Of a stretch of 64,000 nt of DNA, positions 1 to 14,100 are shown piece after piece. The DNA is from Diogma glabrata (Eukaryota; Arthropoda; Insecta; Diptera; Cylindrotomidae). The notes beneath the pieces were generated by a model. That model was not told the DNA's origin and did not search any database. It worked only from the letters and a program-made list of their open reading frames with translations. Each line of letters starts with the position of its first letter. Position 1 is the first letter of the stretch. Made by a program: the position numbers and the translations under genes. Where the stretch lies: assembly GCA_963693315.1 (NCBI GenBank), contig OY856186.1, forward strand, positions 368,616,850-368,680,849, given 5' to 3'.

Positions 1-641
1 TGCAGCCGTTTTTCGAAATCATCAACTTTCGATAAAACCTTATGCTCAAAATCTTGAATTTCACTTTGAATCTTATCGACCTTTCCATCAAACGCCGTCG
101 AGATTTGGAGAAGTTTCTCATCCATAATTTGCTTGACTTCGTTGCGATTTAAAGCTAATTGCTGGCTGATTGTTTCACTAATTTCTTCTTTGTTAGCAGC
201 CATTTGTTGATTGATGTTACTGATTTCTTCCTTAGTTGCAGCCATTTGTTGATTGATGTTACTACTTTGTTGATCAAATTTTTGATTCAGCTCGTCTTTA
301 TTGGCAACCATATTAGCGTTTACGGCAGCCAATTGCTGATTCTGTTGACTGATGTTCAAACTCATCTGTTGCATCATAGCCATTAACTGCGTAAAATCGA
401 AATTTCCAGATGGCAATGAAGTTGTTGTTTCCGCAACAAAACTTTTCTCCTCATCAGCTGCCACTAGATCATTATTTGGACTAATCACTCCAAACTGGTA
501 ACTTTCCACAACTACTCCACTAGCTTCCATAGCTTCTCGAAGCCGTATCGTCAATTCAGTTTTATTGCCGGTTGTTGCCAATCCACGTTGTTCTAGTTCT
601 TTCTTTAAATCAAGAACCTTCAAATCACTTAATAAAACCAT
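1..641 (-). CDS. Gag-like protein with SAP domain, LTR retrotransposon (partial)
   Basis: An open frame of 213 codons from ATG at 641-639 to the window edge with no stop, so the element may be fairly young. Residues 4-37 (LSDLKVLDLKKELEQRGLAT and on) match a SAP motif, a short DNA-binding helix pair also seen in gag of some insect LTR elements. Then follow an acidic linker and a coiled-coil region rich in Gln, Asn, Glu and Lys, with near-duplicated blocks around the words INQQMAA and KEEIS. Capsid and pol would lie left of the window. It sits 36 bases downstream of the LTR at 677-1319. Gag role is inferred from position and composition. Confidence 0.8.
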   Translation of the reverse strand, partial: MVLLSDLKVLDLKKELEQRGLATTGNKTELTIRLREAMEASGVVVESYQFGVISPNNDLVAADEEKSFVAETTTSLPSGNFDFTQLMAMMQQMSLNISQQNQQLAAVNANMVANKDELNQKFDQQSSNINQQMAATKEEISNINQQMAANKEEISETISQQLALNRNEVKQIMDEKLLQISTAFDGKVDKIQSEIQDFEHKVLSKVDDFEKRL

Positions 642-659
642 TATTAACAGCTAACTTAT

Positions 660-675
660 CCCGCCGCTGTCACCA
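660..675 (-). other. Primer binding site of the LTR element
   Basis: TGGTGACAGCGGCGGG begins two bases after the LTR end. TGG is the complement of a tRNA CCA tail. The priming tRNA was not identified. A very similar site (TGGTGACAGCGGACG) occurs in the relic at about 32216, and a shorter match (TGGTGACCAG) near 26645. Confidence 0.6.
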
Positions 676-676
676 A

Positions 677-1319
677 TGTTACGTTTTTCTAACCTTCTTT
701 CGAATTGGCCTAACTCACAATTCGATAAACGTAATTCCCAATCTCTTTCTGAGTTCGATCACTGATTAGTAAGCAAACACACCAGGTTTTATTAAGTATA
801 CAACACCTTAATTGTTTCACAACAACAGGAAAACAATGCAGCAAACAATATTCTTAACTAGAATATTCTTTTAACAGCTTCAGAAACTCCAACGGTTTAT
901 TGTAGAAATTTCCAGTAACTCAACGTTCAAAATAATACACAAATTATTTCTATTCAATAACACTTTTAACTTTATTCACTAATTTAAAGATCACTTTTAT
1001 AATTTTAACTTCACAATCGCAGGTTTAAAATAAAACTAATTAAAAACTACAAAAGGTATTTTTCTTATATACCTTCTGCAATACTTCTAGATAATTCGAC
1101 ATCACTTTCCAGAAACCTTGAGAAAACATTAGAATACTCGATTATTTTACGTTATGTTGATTTGATTCATAAAATCGTTTATGTTGACCCTATTTCTAAG
1201 AAGAGACAACAACAACAATATTCATTTCATTAATTTGTTTGTTGATTTTATTTTCCTGGAAGTGACCGTAATCGTTTAGATCTTTCTGTAATCGTCTAGA
1301 TTTTTCTGTACTCGTAACA
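677..1319 (-). mobile_element. 5' LTR of a Gypsy-type retrotransposon
   Basis: 643 bp bounded by a short inverted repeat: it starts TGTTACG at 1319 and ends CGTAACA at 677 on the minus strand. The end is followed by a primer-binding-site-like TGGTGACAGCGG and then the gag start. The upstream half (1255-1319) has repeats of the form ACAGAAAAATCTAGACGATT, as often found in U3. TG...CA ends and a tRNA-type primer site are typical of Ty3/Gypsy elements. The 3' LTR and the target duplication lie outside, so only one side can be checked. The element sits in the intron after the 1997-2190 exon, in the same orientation as the host gene. Confidence 0.8.
1064..1071 (-). promoter_or_regulatory. TATA box in the LTR
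   Basis: TATATAAG on the minus strand, about 250 bases into the LTR, placed as expected for an LTR promoter. Transcription would start 25-30 bases to the left, near 1035-1040. This is a motif match only. Confidence 0.45.
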
Positions 1320-1996
1320 GTATATTGTAGATGACCGTGCTTCTCAGGAGATCAAATCAATTGTGTCTGAGCTTGCAAATTTTTTCTTATTTATTATTCT
1401 CGTTTCCTTGATTCATACAATAATTGGAAGATACAAAAACACTGCTATTTTACAGTTTTAGGTTTTAACTTCTGTCGACAGTCCTCATGCTGCCTGTTTT
1501 TTCATTTACTTTACGAGATTCTTTATTTTGATAGTTTTTGACGAAAAATTTTGTATGAAAAATTTGTGATCACTCAAGTTTTTTCGATTTATGGCTAGAT
1601 ATATGTAAATAGTAATCGTCTTATTTCGACAAATTTTGATTACATAAATATCCTGAGCTTCGTTCCAGCATCAGTTTTGAACATTTTTGGAACAAAATAC
1701 ATAAATAATTTTGTAAAATAGGAGAGGAGCTAAGTTAACAAATGCTTTTTGAAATTCTGAAAAATGAGTTTCCACAAATTGTTTTCGAATGACAAATTAT
1801 AATCCGAAAGAGAAGATTAAAAACTGTAGCGTGCGTTAGCTTGAGCGACATTAGGCAACGAGTCTAAGAATGCCAGCATGTTTTGTGGATATTTTAGTTT
1901 TTGATGGAAAAAATTTGATCACATAGATATCCAGAGTTTGCTTGTAGCAACTTTTTAAACACATTTCTGAAAAAAAAAATATCGAAAAAAGCTTAC
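1320..1996. other. Intron sequence, no feature seen
   Basis: AT-rich intron between the LTR and the exon at 1997. I see no open frame with family motifs and no clear repeat. Confidence 0.5.
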
Positions 1997-2190
1997 CTAA
2001 AAAACTTTCAATTCTTCTCAGCTGTGACAATGGATCATCAATTAATTGATCACCATTTACAATTAATAATTGCTCTCGAGAAAATACTTCCAGCCAACGG
2101 TGAAGATGTAGATGATACATAGATATTGCTAATGGACGATAAACTTCGTTTATCGTTCCATTTGGTAGAACGGCTAACTCTTCAAAAGAT
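1997..2190 (-). CDS. Hs3st-A: Hs3st exon: C-terminal catalytic half
   Basis: A 194-nt exon between a poly-pyrimidine acceptor TTTTTTTTAG| (2191-2193) and donor TTTTTAG|GTAAGC at 1997. It encodes [11 protein letters not shown], then [40 protein letters not shown] and ends ESFL plus the first base of a Gly codon. These blocks are the usual order in 3-O-sulfotransferases. About 80-100 further residues, including the paired cysteines and the C-terminal helix, should follow in an exon left of position 1. Confidence 0.95.
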
Positions 2191-5100
2191 CTAAAAAAAA
2201 AGACAACAAAAATACATAAACTCTGAAGATAAACTGTTTATTTAAAATAAAAATTTTAAAACTATAAAAAAATTAGTGGTGCAATCATCAAGAAAATCAA
2301 TAACTTCTTCTCACATGTAAGTGAAACCACTCAGCTAATTCAACAGCTTGTAAATGTTGTGTCTATGGTCAGATAAATTTCCGATTATATACTAAACCGA
2401 TGGACTCCCACTACTGCTGGCACATCTCCTTCCAAACTATTCCTTCGAAAATCTTACAATAATAAGAAAAAATTTACAATAAATAAATCTTACTTTGAAG
2501 CAGATGAAATAGAAGCCGATTGTTGTTGAGGTGGTACCGCAGCGGTAGCAGCATGACTTCGTAATTGTGTATAATCTGATATTGCTCTCGTAACTGGTTC
2601 TCTAACAATTAATAATAACTTCAATGTTGAATTCATGGCACGAACTCTCTCTGGTACCTGAAAATAATTTAGTCAATTTTAATTTTCTTTGAAATATAAC
2701 GTGAGCTGAATCATACAAAATAAGAAAAAAATTATAAGATATTTCTTTTCGTTTTTTGTACAAAAAAAAAAGAAAAAATTATACAAAGATGTTTGTAAAA
2801 GAAAATTAATTTTTAGTTTTTCTGCGTTTTTTTGTGTTTGCCTTTCTTTTCTGTTCGTGGATAAATTTTTATTTAATTATTAGAAAAGAAAAAAGTGTTT
2901 TTTTGTTCTCATAATTGTAAAGGTTGTTTGCATTCAATTTTATAAAATATTTCTTAAGTGTAGAAGTTTGTGCTTAAGTTTGTTTTATGAGTAAAGAGAT
3001 TTTGGATGTTTAAAGCATTAATTGATTCAAAAAAGATTAATTTAAATTTTGTTACAAAAATGTTGTTCAAAATAAATACTTTTTACGACAACAGTAACAA
3101 CCAATTACTTCGGTCTGAAAGACCTAAGTATTACATTCATGAGCTCAAAGTGAAATTCTTACGCCCACTTTTTTTGGCATTTCTCGACGTTTTAGGACCT
3201 ACTGATTCTAAAAAAGCAAAAAAAAATTATGTCTGTCTGTAGGCCGGCCGGCCGTCATTATCTACGCTGCAGTGAAAATCGCTGGAGGGATTACAAAAAT
3301 TTTTTCTAATTATTTCTAAAAATAGGTATACTCAAGGGACAGATCCGAAAGGACGCTGTGTTCGATATCTGTACCGGAAGTGTGTCAAAAAAATCATTAT
3401 GTGTGTCAAAAATCGCAAATCTTCATATTTTTTTCTTAAAAAACGATCATTTTAAGTGATTACGATTAGGAACATTAAATTTGGAGAAATCTTGATGGTC
3501 GGGATTAGTATGTGAGATCAAAAACTAGATTATTGAATTATACATTTGTCAAACAAATGTTGTCAAGTGTGTCAAAAGAAAGATTTTTATATATTTTTTT
3601 ACCCAATTTTTTGGAAAAAAATAAAATTGTTTGTTTGAAATGAAATTTTATTATTATTATTGAGAATTATGGCATTATAAGTTTGTCAAAAAAAAGTTGT
3701 CAAGTGTGTCAAAAGCAAGGTTTTTATTTATTATAACCCAATTTTTTAGAAAAATTTTAGAAATTAATAGTTTGTATGACATGAAATTTTATTATATTAT
3801 AGAGAATTACGGCATTATACGTTTGTCAAAAAAATGTTGTCAAGTGTGACAAAAAATGATTTCATTTATTTTTTTAGCCAATTTTTTGGGAAAAAAAATG
3901 TAGCTGTTTTTATGACGTAAATGTAATTGAAAATGACATGAAAATTTTTGAATTTTTTTTTTTTTTTATAAAATGTGTTGTGTAGTAGGAATTACAATAT
4001 GTGTCACAATAACTCATAAAAACCTTTTAAGACCAAGGTCCCACAACAACATACGTTCAAAGGTGTTGATGGACGTAAATCTTTCTTTTTTTTGTTTTTT
4101 TTTTATATTTTTTGTTAAAGAATGGATAACTAAACAAAAAATCCTATCACTGACAAAATATGACATAGGCCAATATTTTATGATAGAATAGAGAAAATAA
4201 AAGTAAATTAAAGAGTAAAATATGGAGGGGCTGAAATCTCACAGCTCTGAGATATCAAGACTTTGGTCTGGGTAAAGGATTTTGATATAGTTTTCGGCAA
4301 AAAACTTTTATGAGGACATGGTTTTTAGTTTTGGGCAGCGATGTATATCAAACATAGCTCTTTGTTAAAGTACAAGTATGTTTTTATCTCTGTTTAGAAA
4401 TTTATTACAAAACTAACACGAAACATCAATACGTTGCCGGAAAATTATAATCAAAAATATTGTAAAAATTAAATAAAATCAAACTTTTTTCAAAATTCTA
4501 AAAATATTCCAAAAATTATTACAAAATCAAAGATTAAACTTTTTTCAAAAATTCTGAAAATATTGCAAAAATTATACAAAATCAAAAATTGAAACTTTTT
4601 TCAAAATTCCAAAAATATTCCAAAAATTAGAATAAAATCAAATATTTAAACTTTTTCTAAATTCTAATAATATTCCAAAAATTCTTAAAAATTCAAAAAT
4701 TCAAACTTTTTCCAAAACTCTAAAAATATTACAAAAATTATAACAATATCAAAAATACAAACTTTTTCCAAAATTATAAAAATTAAAATAAAATCAAAAA
4801 TTTTAAATTTTTCAAAATTCTAAAATTATTCCAAAAATTCTTACAAAATCAAAAATTGAAACTTTTTCAAAATTCCAAAAATATTCAAAAACTATAACAA
4901 ATTCAAAAATGTCTATGTCCAATTTCATTTTTAATTATATTTTCAGCAAACTATTCAAAAACCTTCAATATAGCGATTCGAGAAAATATTACAAAATCAC
5001 AAATTCATATTTCTTTCAAAATTCCAAAAATATTGTAAAAATTATAATAAAATCAAACTTTTTTCAACATTCTAAAAATATTCCAAAAAATTATTACAAA

Positions 5101-8100
5101 ATCAAAAATTGAAACTTTTTTCAAAATTCCAAAAAATTCCAAAAATTCTTACAAAATCAAAAATTAAAACTTTTTCCAAAATTCTAAAAATATTGCAAAA
5201 ATTATTACAAAATCAAAAATACAACCTTTTTTCAAAATTCCAAAAAAAATTTAAAAACTATAACAAATTAAAAAATTTCCATGTCCAAATTCATTTTCAA
5301 TTACATTTACGTCATAAAAACAGCTACATTTTTTTCCCCCAAAAATTGGCTAAAAAAATCAATGAAATCATTTTTTGACACACTTGACATTATTTTTTTG
5401 ACAAACTTATAATGCCATAATTCTATATAATAATAATATATTTTCATGTTATACAAATTATTGAATTAATTTTTTTCCAAAAACTTGGGTAAAAAAATAA
5501 ATAAAAATCTTTCTTTTGACACACTTGACGACATTTTTTTGACAAACTTATAATACCATAGTTCTCAATAATAATAATAAAATTTCATTTCAAACAAAAT
5601 TTTAATTTAATTTTTTCCAAAAAATTGGGTAAAAAAATAAATAAAAATCTTTTTTTGACACACTTGACAACATTTTTTTGACAAACTTATAATGCCATAG
5701 TTCGCAATAATAAAATAAAATTTCATTTCGAACAAAATTTTAATTTAATTTTTTTCCAAAAAATTGGGTAAAAAAATATAAAAAAATCTTTCTTTTGACA
5801 CACTTGACAACATTTTTTTGACAAACTTATAATGCAATAATCTAGATTTTGGTCTCACATACTAATCCCGACCATCAAGATTTCTCCAAATTCAATGTTC
5901 CTACTCGTAATCACTTAAAATGAACGTTTTTTAAGCAAAAAATATGCAAATTTCCTTGTTTTGACACACTTGACGATTTTTTTGACACACTTCCGGTACA
6001 GTTATCGAACACATCGTCCTTTCGGCTCTGCCCATTGAGTAAACCTATTCTTAGAAAAAAAAAATTTTGAAATCCGTCCAGCGGTTTTCTAGATTTCGTC
6101 GGTTGTGACGGACGGACGGCCGGACGGCCGACAGACACACACACATTTTTTTTTTTTTGCTTTTTTAGAATCAGTAGGTCCTAAAACGTGGAGAAATGCC
6201 AAAAAAAGTGGGGGTAAGAATTTCACTTTGAGCTCATGAATGTAATACTTAGGTCTTTCAGACCGAAGTAATAGCAAACTTTTACAAAAATTTGCTGGCA
6301 CAAAACAAAAATGTAGTTGCCAATAATCCAGCCGGTTGCATATTCCTTGATCCTGTGACGCACAGTCTTTCTTAATGATTGAAGCCCACACATAGATATA
6401 TGAAGGCTCGTTTCTTTAAGAAAACAATAGCGTCTCATCATCAAGGATTATTTCACAGCTGAGATTATGGGTGCTACCGTTGACTGAATACAGTTCATCC
6501 GCCACCACCCCTAAGATGTCACCTTGGCTAGTGATATCTCACTGCTATTGCCAGTGGTATGTGATATCTCACGTTAACTCGTATGTCAATAGCAGGGACT
6601 GAAGTACGCGGGGTTGTCACACCCGTAGATCAAAAATAAAAAAAAATTTTTTTCAAAACAATAAAAACTGATCCCTCCATGCGTGGAACTATTTGTAATA
6701 GTTTTTGAAACAGTTTTGGAATTTTGAAAAAGTTTTTATTTTTGATTTTGTAATAATTTTTGCAATATTTTTAGAATTTCGGAAAAGGTTTTAATTTTTG
6801 ATTTTCTAAGAATTTTTGAATATTTTTAGAATTTTGAAAAATTTTTAATTTTTGATTTTATTATAATTTTTGGATTTTTGAAAAATTTTCAATTTTTGAT
6901 TTTGTAATAATTTTTGGAATATTTTTAGAATTTCGAAAAATTTAAAATTTTTGATTTTATTATAATTTTTGGAATTTTGAAAAAAGTTTTAATTTTGTAA
7001 TAATTTTTGCAATATTTTTGGAATTTTGGAAAAGTTGAAATTTTTAGGAATTTTCGGAATATTATCGGAATTTAGAAAAAGTTTAAATATTTGATTTCAT
7101 TCTAATTTTTGGAATATTTTTGGAATTTTGAAAAAAATTGATTTTATTTAATTTAACAATATTTTTGGAATTTTGATTATATGATGATGTTTCGTGTTAG
7201 TTTTGTAATAAATTTGTAAATAGAGATAAAAACATACTTGTACTTTAACATAGTTTGATATAAATCGCTGCTCAAAACTAAAAACTATGTCCTCATAAAA
7301 GTTTTTTGCCGAAAACTATATGAAAAACCTTAACCCAGATCGAAATCTTGATATCTCAGAGCTGTGAGATTTCAGCCCCTTCATATTTTTCCAATGTAAA
7401 GTTTGATTTAATTTAAATTATATTTAAAAAAAAATCCAATGCAAATAATCAATCACAAAAAAATTATTTTTATGAGTGATAGAATTACAATTTAAAATTT
7501 TATTTTGTAATTTTTTTAAATTTCATAATTAAGTAATTAGATAATGTTACGAATGAAATTAGTAATAAGATATTGTTAAGAAGAATGGAAAAAATCTTTA
7601 TGTGCTTCTCAAAAATTGAATTTAGAAATAAAGTTATAAATATATTTCCCAAAATTATTTTTAAACAAAAAAACATTTACTTTTTCAATCGAAAACGAAA
7701 ATTTTTTATGGAAAGAGAGAGTATTGTGCACAAGCATAAACTATTTATGATCTGGAATGATTAAAAAATATGAACTTCAGTATCCCAGGAAGTAAACTAT
7801 CGTTGAATTAGAACTTGGAGAACATAAGTTTGATTTTCTTTTAAATCAAAGTGTTTTTCTTTAAAACAATAAAAACTACTAGCACCCAGTTTTTCCGATA
7901 AACCGATAGTCAGTGAGTACTAACGAATTAGAAAAACAATGTATGGGCTCACTCTTATTAATGATAATCGAATAAATTAAGTTTTCAAATGAAGCTTATT
8001 TAGTAAATTACTTGAATTGTTATGACTAATGCCTCTGAGAAAGCACGGTCAACCCTCCTCCTTGGAGTATCATCGTCTCAAAAAATCCATTCTAACATGT

Positions 8101-11100
8101 TACTCTAATATCGACCTCACCAATAATGATAAAAGGATACACGTTATGTTAAGAAGCAATTGTCCATTAAGTGATTTCTGTCAACTGCGGTGAATTGGTA
8201 CTTTACCAATTCTCCGCAGTCGATATAATTGTTACCGTTTGTTATATCCATGCTGAAAATAATGGACGATTACCACAGACTCTGAATAATGAAATCGGTT
8301 TAAAAGCAGTTTTATCGTCAAAGGATTCAATATTTGTAATTGGAACCAAAACATCGGATAGAGCTATCGGCGGTTTAGATGTGTAAGCTAACGAAAGCTG
8401 GGATCCATAAAGAATCAGCATCCAACTTTTTCCATTGTTGTAGTTGTCTCTGGAAAACAGCGACTGATGGGCATTTTTTTTGCATCCAGCCTTAGACAAC
8501 AGTTTTACTTAGGAATTGATTTTTGGAATCTTTTCGGTTTAAAGCCTAAGATAGTGGAAGATCTTAGCCTACATATTCGTTTATCAGAGCCGCTCCCTAA
8601 AAATCACACACTTACTTCAGAAAATTCGACCAAACATCAGAACTTAATGGACTCATTTCCTTCATTTACCGAACTGGGACTTGGAAGAACACATATCATC
8701 AATCACACAATGACGTAGGACAAATTAAACCAATGAAGCAACGTTTTTACCCCGTCTCCAGTTGTTGAAAAAGATCTATATACAGAAATCGACAGAATGG
8801 TATTTCACCGAGTAATCGAAGAAAGCAATAGCTATTGGAACATCCCGGTCACAATTGTTCGAAATTCGAGTCTTTTGGCAAATTCTTTTAGAGTATGCAT
8901 CACGTGACAAAACCGCTTTTACCGTACATTATATTGATTTACGGTCATGCCGTTTGGCTTATGCAACGTCGCATAGACTATGAGCAAGCTTATGGGTAAA
9001 AGGATTCCCCACCAACTACATAATAGGGTATTTGTGTACCTAGATGATTTGCTTGGTATCTCTGCCACGTTTGATGAACATTTGCTTTTTCTCGTAAGTT
9101 TCCCATAGATTAAAGCATGCTGACCTGACGATCAATGTAAAGAAAAGCAAAGATGACAGCTCTTACAAACTTTTCAGAACCTAAAACTTCACGTCATTTC
9201 CGTAGCTTTCTTAGAATGTCGGGTTGGTTCTCGGTTTGGGTTCATACAAATAATGGTTTTTGTGGACCGTCTTACGAAATTCATAATACTCGGACCTCTG
9301 AGATCTGCAACTTCCGAAAGTGCTATTAACGTACTCTTCGGAAAAGAATATTCAATTTATTCGGAGTACCAGAAAAAATATTTGGTGACAATAGAAAACA
9401 ATTTGTTGCTTCCAAATTCGAATCGTACTTGTCTAAGCTTAAGATCCAACGCACTTTTACAGGAAAATAAAGCCCGGAAGTTTACACTTCAGAGTGGTCG
9501 AACCGCACCGTTTTGGCAGCTATTCGATCTTACTTTGACTGTGTAACTTTTAAATCTAGACGAAAGTGGTTTTGCGATTCACTCTGCTTTTCATGACGCT
9601 ATTAGTCGTAGTCCGTACCAAGCCTTATTTGATCGGAACATGATATGTCATGGGGAAACAGTCTTCAGTGCAAGCTAGATTGTTTAGAAGATTCTGACGT
9701 TCAAGTTATCAATTTAGATTAGAATCAAATCTAGAAGTTATCCAAGATATTATTCCAAAAAAGGCCAAATACGATTTCTCGAAAACATGCTCATTCGTAT
9801 AACCTGTGAAATCTTAGGCGTGAGTTTTCTGTGAGTCAGCAAGTTCATATTCGTAATTTTGTTCAAAACGCGACGCTACAAAGCGTTTTTCCATTAACTC
9901 GCTCCAAAACTCGTAAAGGATTTCGTCAGTGGGAAAATAGGAAATGTGGCCAGTAGGTGCAAAAACGAAAAAGGAAATGATATGGGTATATATCATATTA
10001 AAGATTTCTTATAATTCTTTGTTTGAAGTAGAGGGGGAATTTAACATTATCTCAACATCAGTACCACTAATTACAGTAATACTTAGCTAAACCCGGTTTG
10101 AGACTCCTCAAGGTCATGCGGCAGCCCCACGAAAATGTTTAAACAAAATAAAAAATATTATCTGTATTGTTTTCACCCTTAAATTTATACAAAAAATTAA
10201 ATTAAATAAATAAAAATATCTGTGGCAAGATGTTGTAACATCATTTTTGACGATTCTATCGTATTTTACGCTAATCGGTATGCTGTAACACAAAACGACT
10301 GTTAGTTATCGTATTTACGACAGTCGTTTTGTGTTACAGCATACCGATTAGCGTAAAATACGACAGAGTCGTCAAAAGCGATGTTACAACATCTTGCCAC
10401 TGTACTGTGTTCGTCCTCATATATAAGGTGGTGGGTAAGTTTTATAATAAATATTTTATTATTAAATTTATTAATTGGCATTACATTTAGTTAAATATCA
10501 AATGTTGTTTTTTATAATTTTTTTTGTATTGAGTTTGTTTTAATTATGCACGGATAAACATTCACTTTTAAGAGATCTAGAAATACGAAGGATGATGAAG
10601 AAAGCTTAAAAAAAAGGGGTAAAGAAAGCCCACCCCAACATCACTGGAAGCTAGCGGGTAGATACCGCACAGATTTCATTATTCAGAGTCTGTGGCAATC
10701 GTCACAATAAGTTCAGTGGTTCATTTTTCTTTCATTTTTTTGTTATATTTTGTTGAGTTTTTGACATATATACTTATACCGGAATAAAGATAATCATTCG
10801 GGGAGTTTTTTTCTTCTCTTCCTTCAATATTCGTTTTTATTGTTTCTTTGTGTGTGCTTGTGATAAAACGATAAGAAGGTTATCATTATCTAATAGTTTT
10901 TGTCAACAAAAATTAATTTTTTGTTGGATTACAACTTTGACTGATTTAATTTAAGATATTGCTTAAAGTTACAATTCATTAGTTAAATAAATAGTATGGT
11001 TATTAACGTAATTAATATAAAACTCGATTAAGAGCTTTGTTAATGGTCTAACATCCGTATTTTACTTAGAAACTAAATGTTTTTTTTGATAACTTAAAAC

Positions 11101-14100
11101 GGAAATTACGAAAACATCTAGTGGTTAACGCACTACATAAATAATAAATATTTTATATTTTATAATTATTTATATTTTGATATTGTTGCTTTATTTACAC
11201 ATGCTCACAAAAACTCTTTTTGTGGAATTACATGACTCAAAACTAAGGAAGTTTGCAATTGGCAATGTTAAAGAAATTAGTTTCCAAGCATATTAAATCT
11301 GACCGATTTTTTGTGGGTGCACTTTGATTGGAAGGCACCGATAAAATTCCAAACGCTGGTTTAAGAAGATCTCCTGAGATTGAAGAATTCATACTTTTTA
11401 TGCTCAATATAAAATATTTACGGAACCGACGACATAAACGTGTTTCTATTGACCGAGTGTGGCGTATCTGTAGGAAAAAGATTGTTCATTATAATACAAA
11501 GTTGGTCAACGTAGGTAGTGGGGTTGATTGTAGTGGTTCAGTTTGTAATCAAAAGCTCTTCTGGCAGTCGAAGACCTTGTCCATAAACCAATTCAGCTAA
11601 GGATATTTAAAATCTTCTTTTATACCCGCTCGAAGCCCAAGAAGCCCAAGAAGCCCAAGAATAGAAGTTCTTGACTCCAATTGATTGTATTTTCCCGTGC
11701 CATTAAATATTATTTTAGTTGTCTGTGTTCGAAAGTGAGCGTGTTCTACCATACCACTAGACTGTGGGTGGTATGTAGTCGTTTCAATTCGATGACAACC
11801 TAATAACTTAGTCGATTCAGAGAATAATTTCAATTTAAATTGACTTTCCTGATCGGTCTTGATTTTCAAACCTGGTAACATATTGTTAGACAAAAATTTT
11901 AGCAACTGTTGAAATTGTCATATCAGGCATTTGATATGCCTCTGGTCATCGAGTAAATCTATCAATAATAGTGACAACAAATGAATTGCAATGTGATTGA
12001 GGCAATCTACCGACGATGTCCATATATGAATATGATCGAACCTGGCAGAAGGTAAAGTAAAACGTCCAATTGCCGATCTAGTACATTTGTAGACTTTCAA
12101 CCTTTGGCTGACTCTGACTTTCAACTTCGAGTTTGAAGGTACGTCTTCGGAGCTTCGGAACTAGGACTTTATCTTCAGAGTTTTTTGGAACATTTTTAAT
12201 AATATGGCATAATCGAACTATAAAACGATCTTTTTTACAAATCTTTTTAAAAACGTTATTTCCGTATACATTCATTGAGGAAATAAAATTTATTTCATAA
12301 AAATTAGTGAGGATGTGTACCTACAATTATTTCTCGACAAGTGCTTGAATCAATAAGTTTCAACTAGTGTTCAAGCATTTTTCGACGTTTTAGGTCATAA
12401 CTAGTCAAGAAGCAAACAAAAATGTACATATGTCTGCCAGCCGTTTTATTAAATTGTTTGCAGGAAAACTAAAAACTAAACATATTAGCTATTTCGGTCT
12501 TCATCAAACACTTAATCTGGTAAATAAGCCGGCAAATAATGTACCATCTGGAAAAGTGATGGAACTGCACCGATTTTAAAAATTCTTCTTTTCCTGGATT
12601 TCTTAGATTTTCAGGAACATTCATCAGCACTTACTCCTGCAATAGCTCAAAAAATGAGAAAATTAGGATAATTTCCCCCACCCCAAGGCATCCCAAATAG
12701 TAACAGTGATAAATTTTTTTTGATAATTCGAAATTTCATCTGGAAAATCGCCTCTTGGTGTCGTTTATTACGAAGCATACATCCGAAAGCAAGTGAAGGT
12801 GGTTTTGACCCTTCAAAACTATCCCTAGAAGTGGTAATGATTCATTCATATTTCGAGTAGGAAATCGTCTCTCGTGGATTTTTGGGTTTGGTGATTACAA
12901 ACCTGAGTTCCAAAAGCAAATTAGGGTGGTTTCAGCCCCTTAAAACCACGCCAAAAAGTGAGTGACAGTGATACAAAAAATTAAAATTTCGCATCGTCTC
13001 TCGGGGGTTTTCGAGGTCGCTGATCACGAAGCCGAGGTGCAATTAAAAAAATTTATCCAACCAATGTAATCTACGATAAAATTCCAATAAAAATTCACTT
13101 TTTCCGTTTTCGATAGTTTATTGATTTGTAAGCTGAAGAATTTCATTTTCAAGTTCGGAATTCTTGCCGTGGAAAAATCTAAATTTATGTTTTGAAATTC
13201 CCTTTTCATCTGTTTACCTTCCTCTACAGTCGGTAACTTAGTTCTTGGTTATGAAAAAAGATATATACTTGCTACAACTTCTATACTTTACCATAGTATG
13301 TCTTCTTCATCGATCTCGTGGTATCTATAATTATTATTAAAGTAATTATCCGGTGTAACAGACATAAATATTAGTGTTTGTGTCACTGCGTTCTTAAAAA
13401 AATATTTTTATTTGTGGATATTGGTGTATAAAACGTGATTGTTAAATATAATCGTGGAAAGTCAATGTTTTTGATATTTCGAATCAAGATACTACAGAGT
13501 CAATAAACTCACATAGTGTTGCGGTTTTGATCAGAGAGAACTTTGAGAATAATTATCAATCTCCAGATACTGGAATCCATCGCCTTTTAGAATTACATAG
13601 CTATATAAAAATAATTAATCAGATAAGAATTTGACTGTTTAGGAAAATCCGCGCCGCGGTAGATATAATATGTTTTTGAAAAAAAAATACACAGAGCATA
13701 AAATTGACAAAAAAATATATATTTAACATAGACAAGTTGCCTCTCACTGCTAACAGCTTCCAAATATATTTTAAGAGACTTTACTTATTACTATCAAGTG
13801 CACTGTTGGATAAGATTATTAGCAAATGCAGAGCACGACAGAACCGCAACATTTAAGCCAATTCCGATGCGAAATATTAATTTTTTGGAAAACTGCCACT
13901 TCTTGGGGTTGGAAGTTCTAATTTGAAATTGGAAACTTATTTACTGAGAGTAAACCCTGAAGTTTTTCGTCAGCTTGCTGATTGCGGCTTTAAATGTTGG
14001 TTACTTATCCGTGACAAATTGTCAGTAACTACGTTGTCAATTCCTTTAATATGTTTGATGTCCGTTGAAAATTGAGATATAAAATCGAAATGACACGATT

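Noticed and set aside
4909..5378. Lys/Phe/Asn-rich frames
   Set aside because: They lie in A-rich degenerate units of the DINE/Helentron-like repeat. The same holds for 59439-59699.
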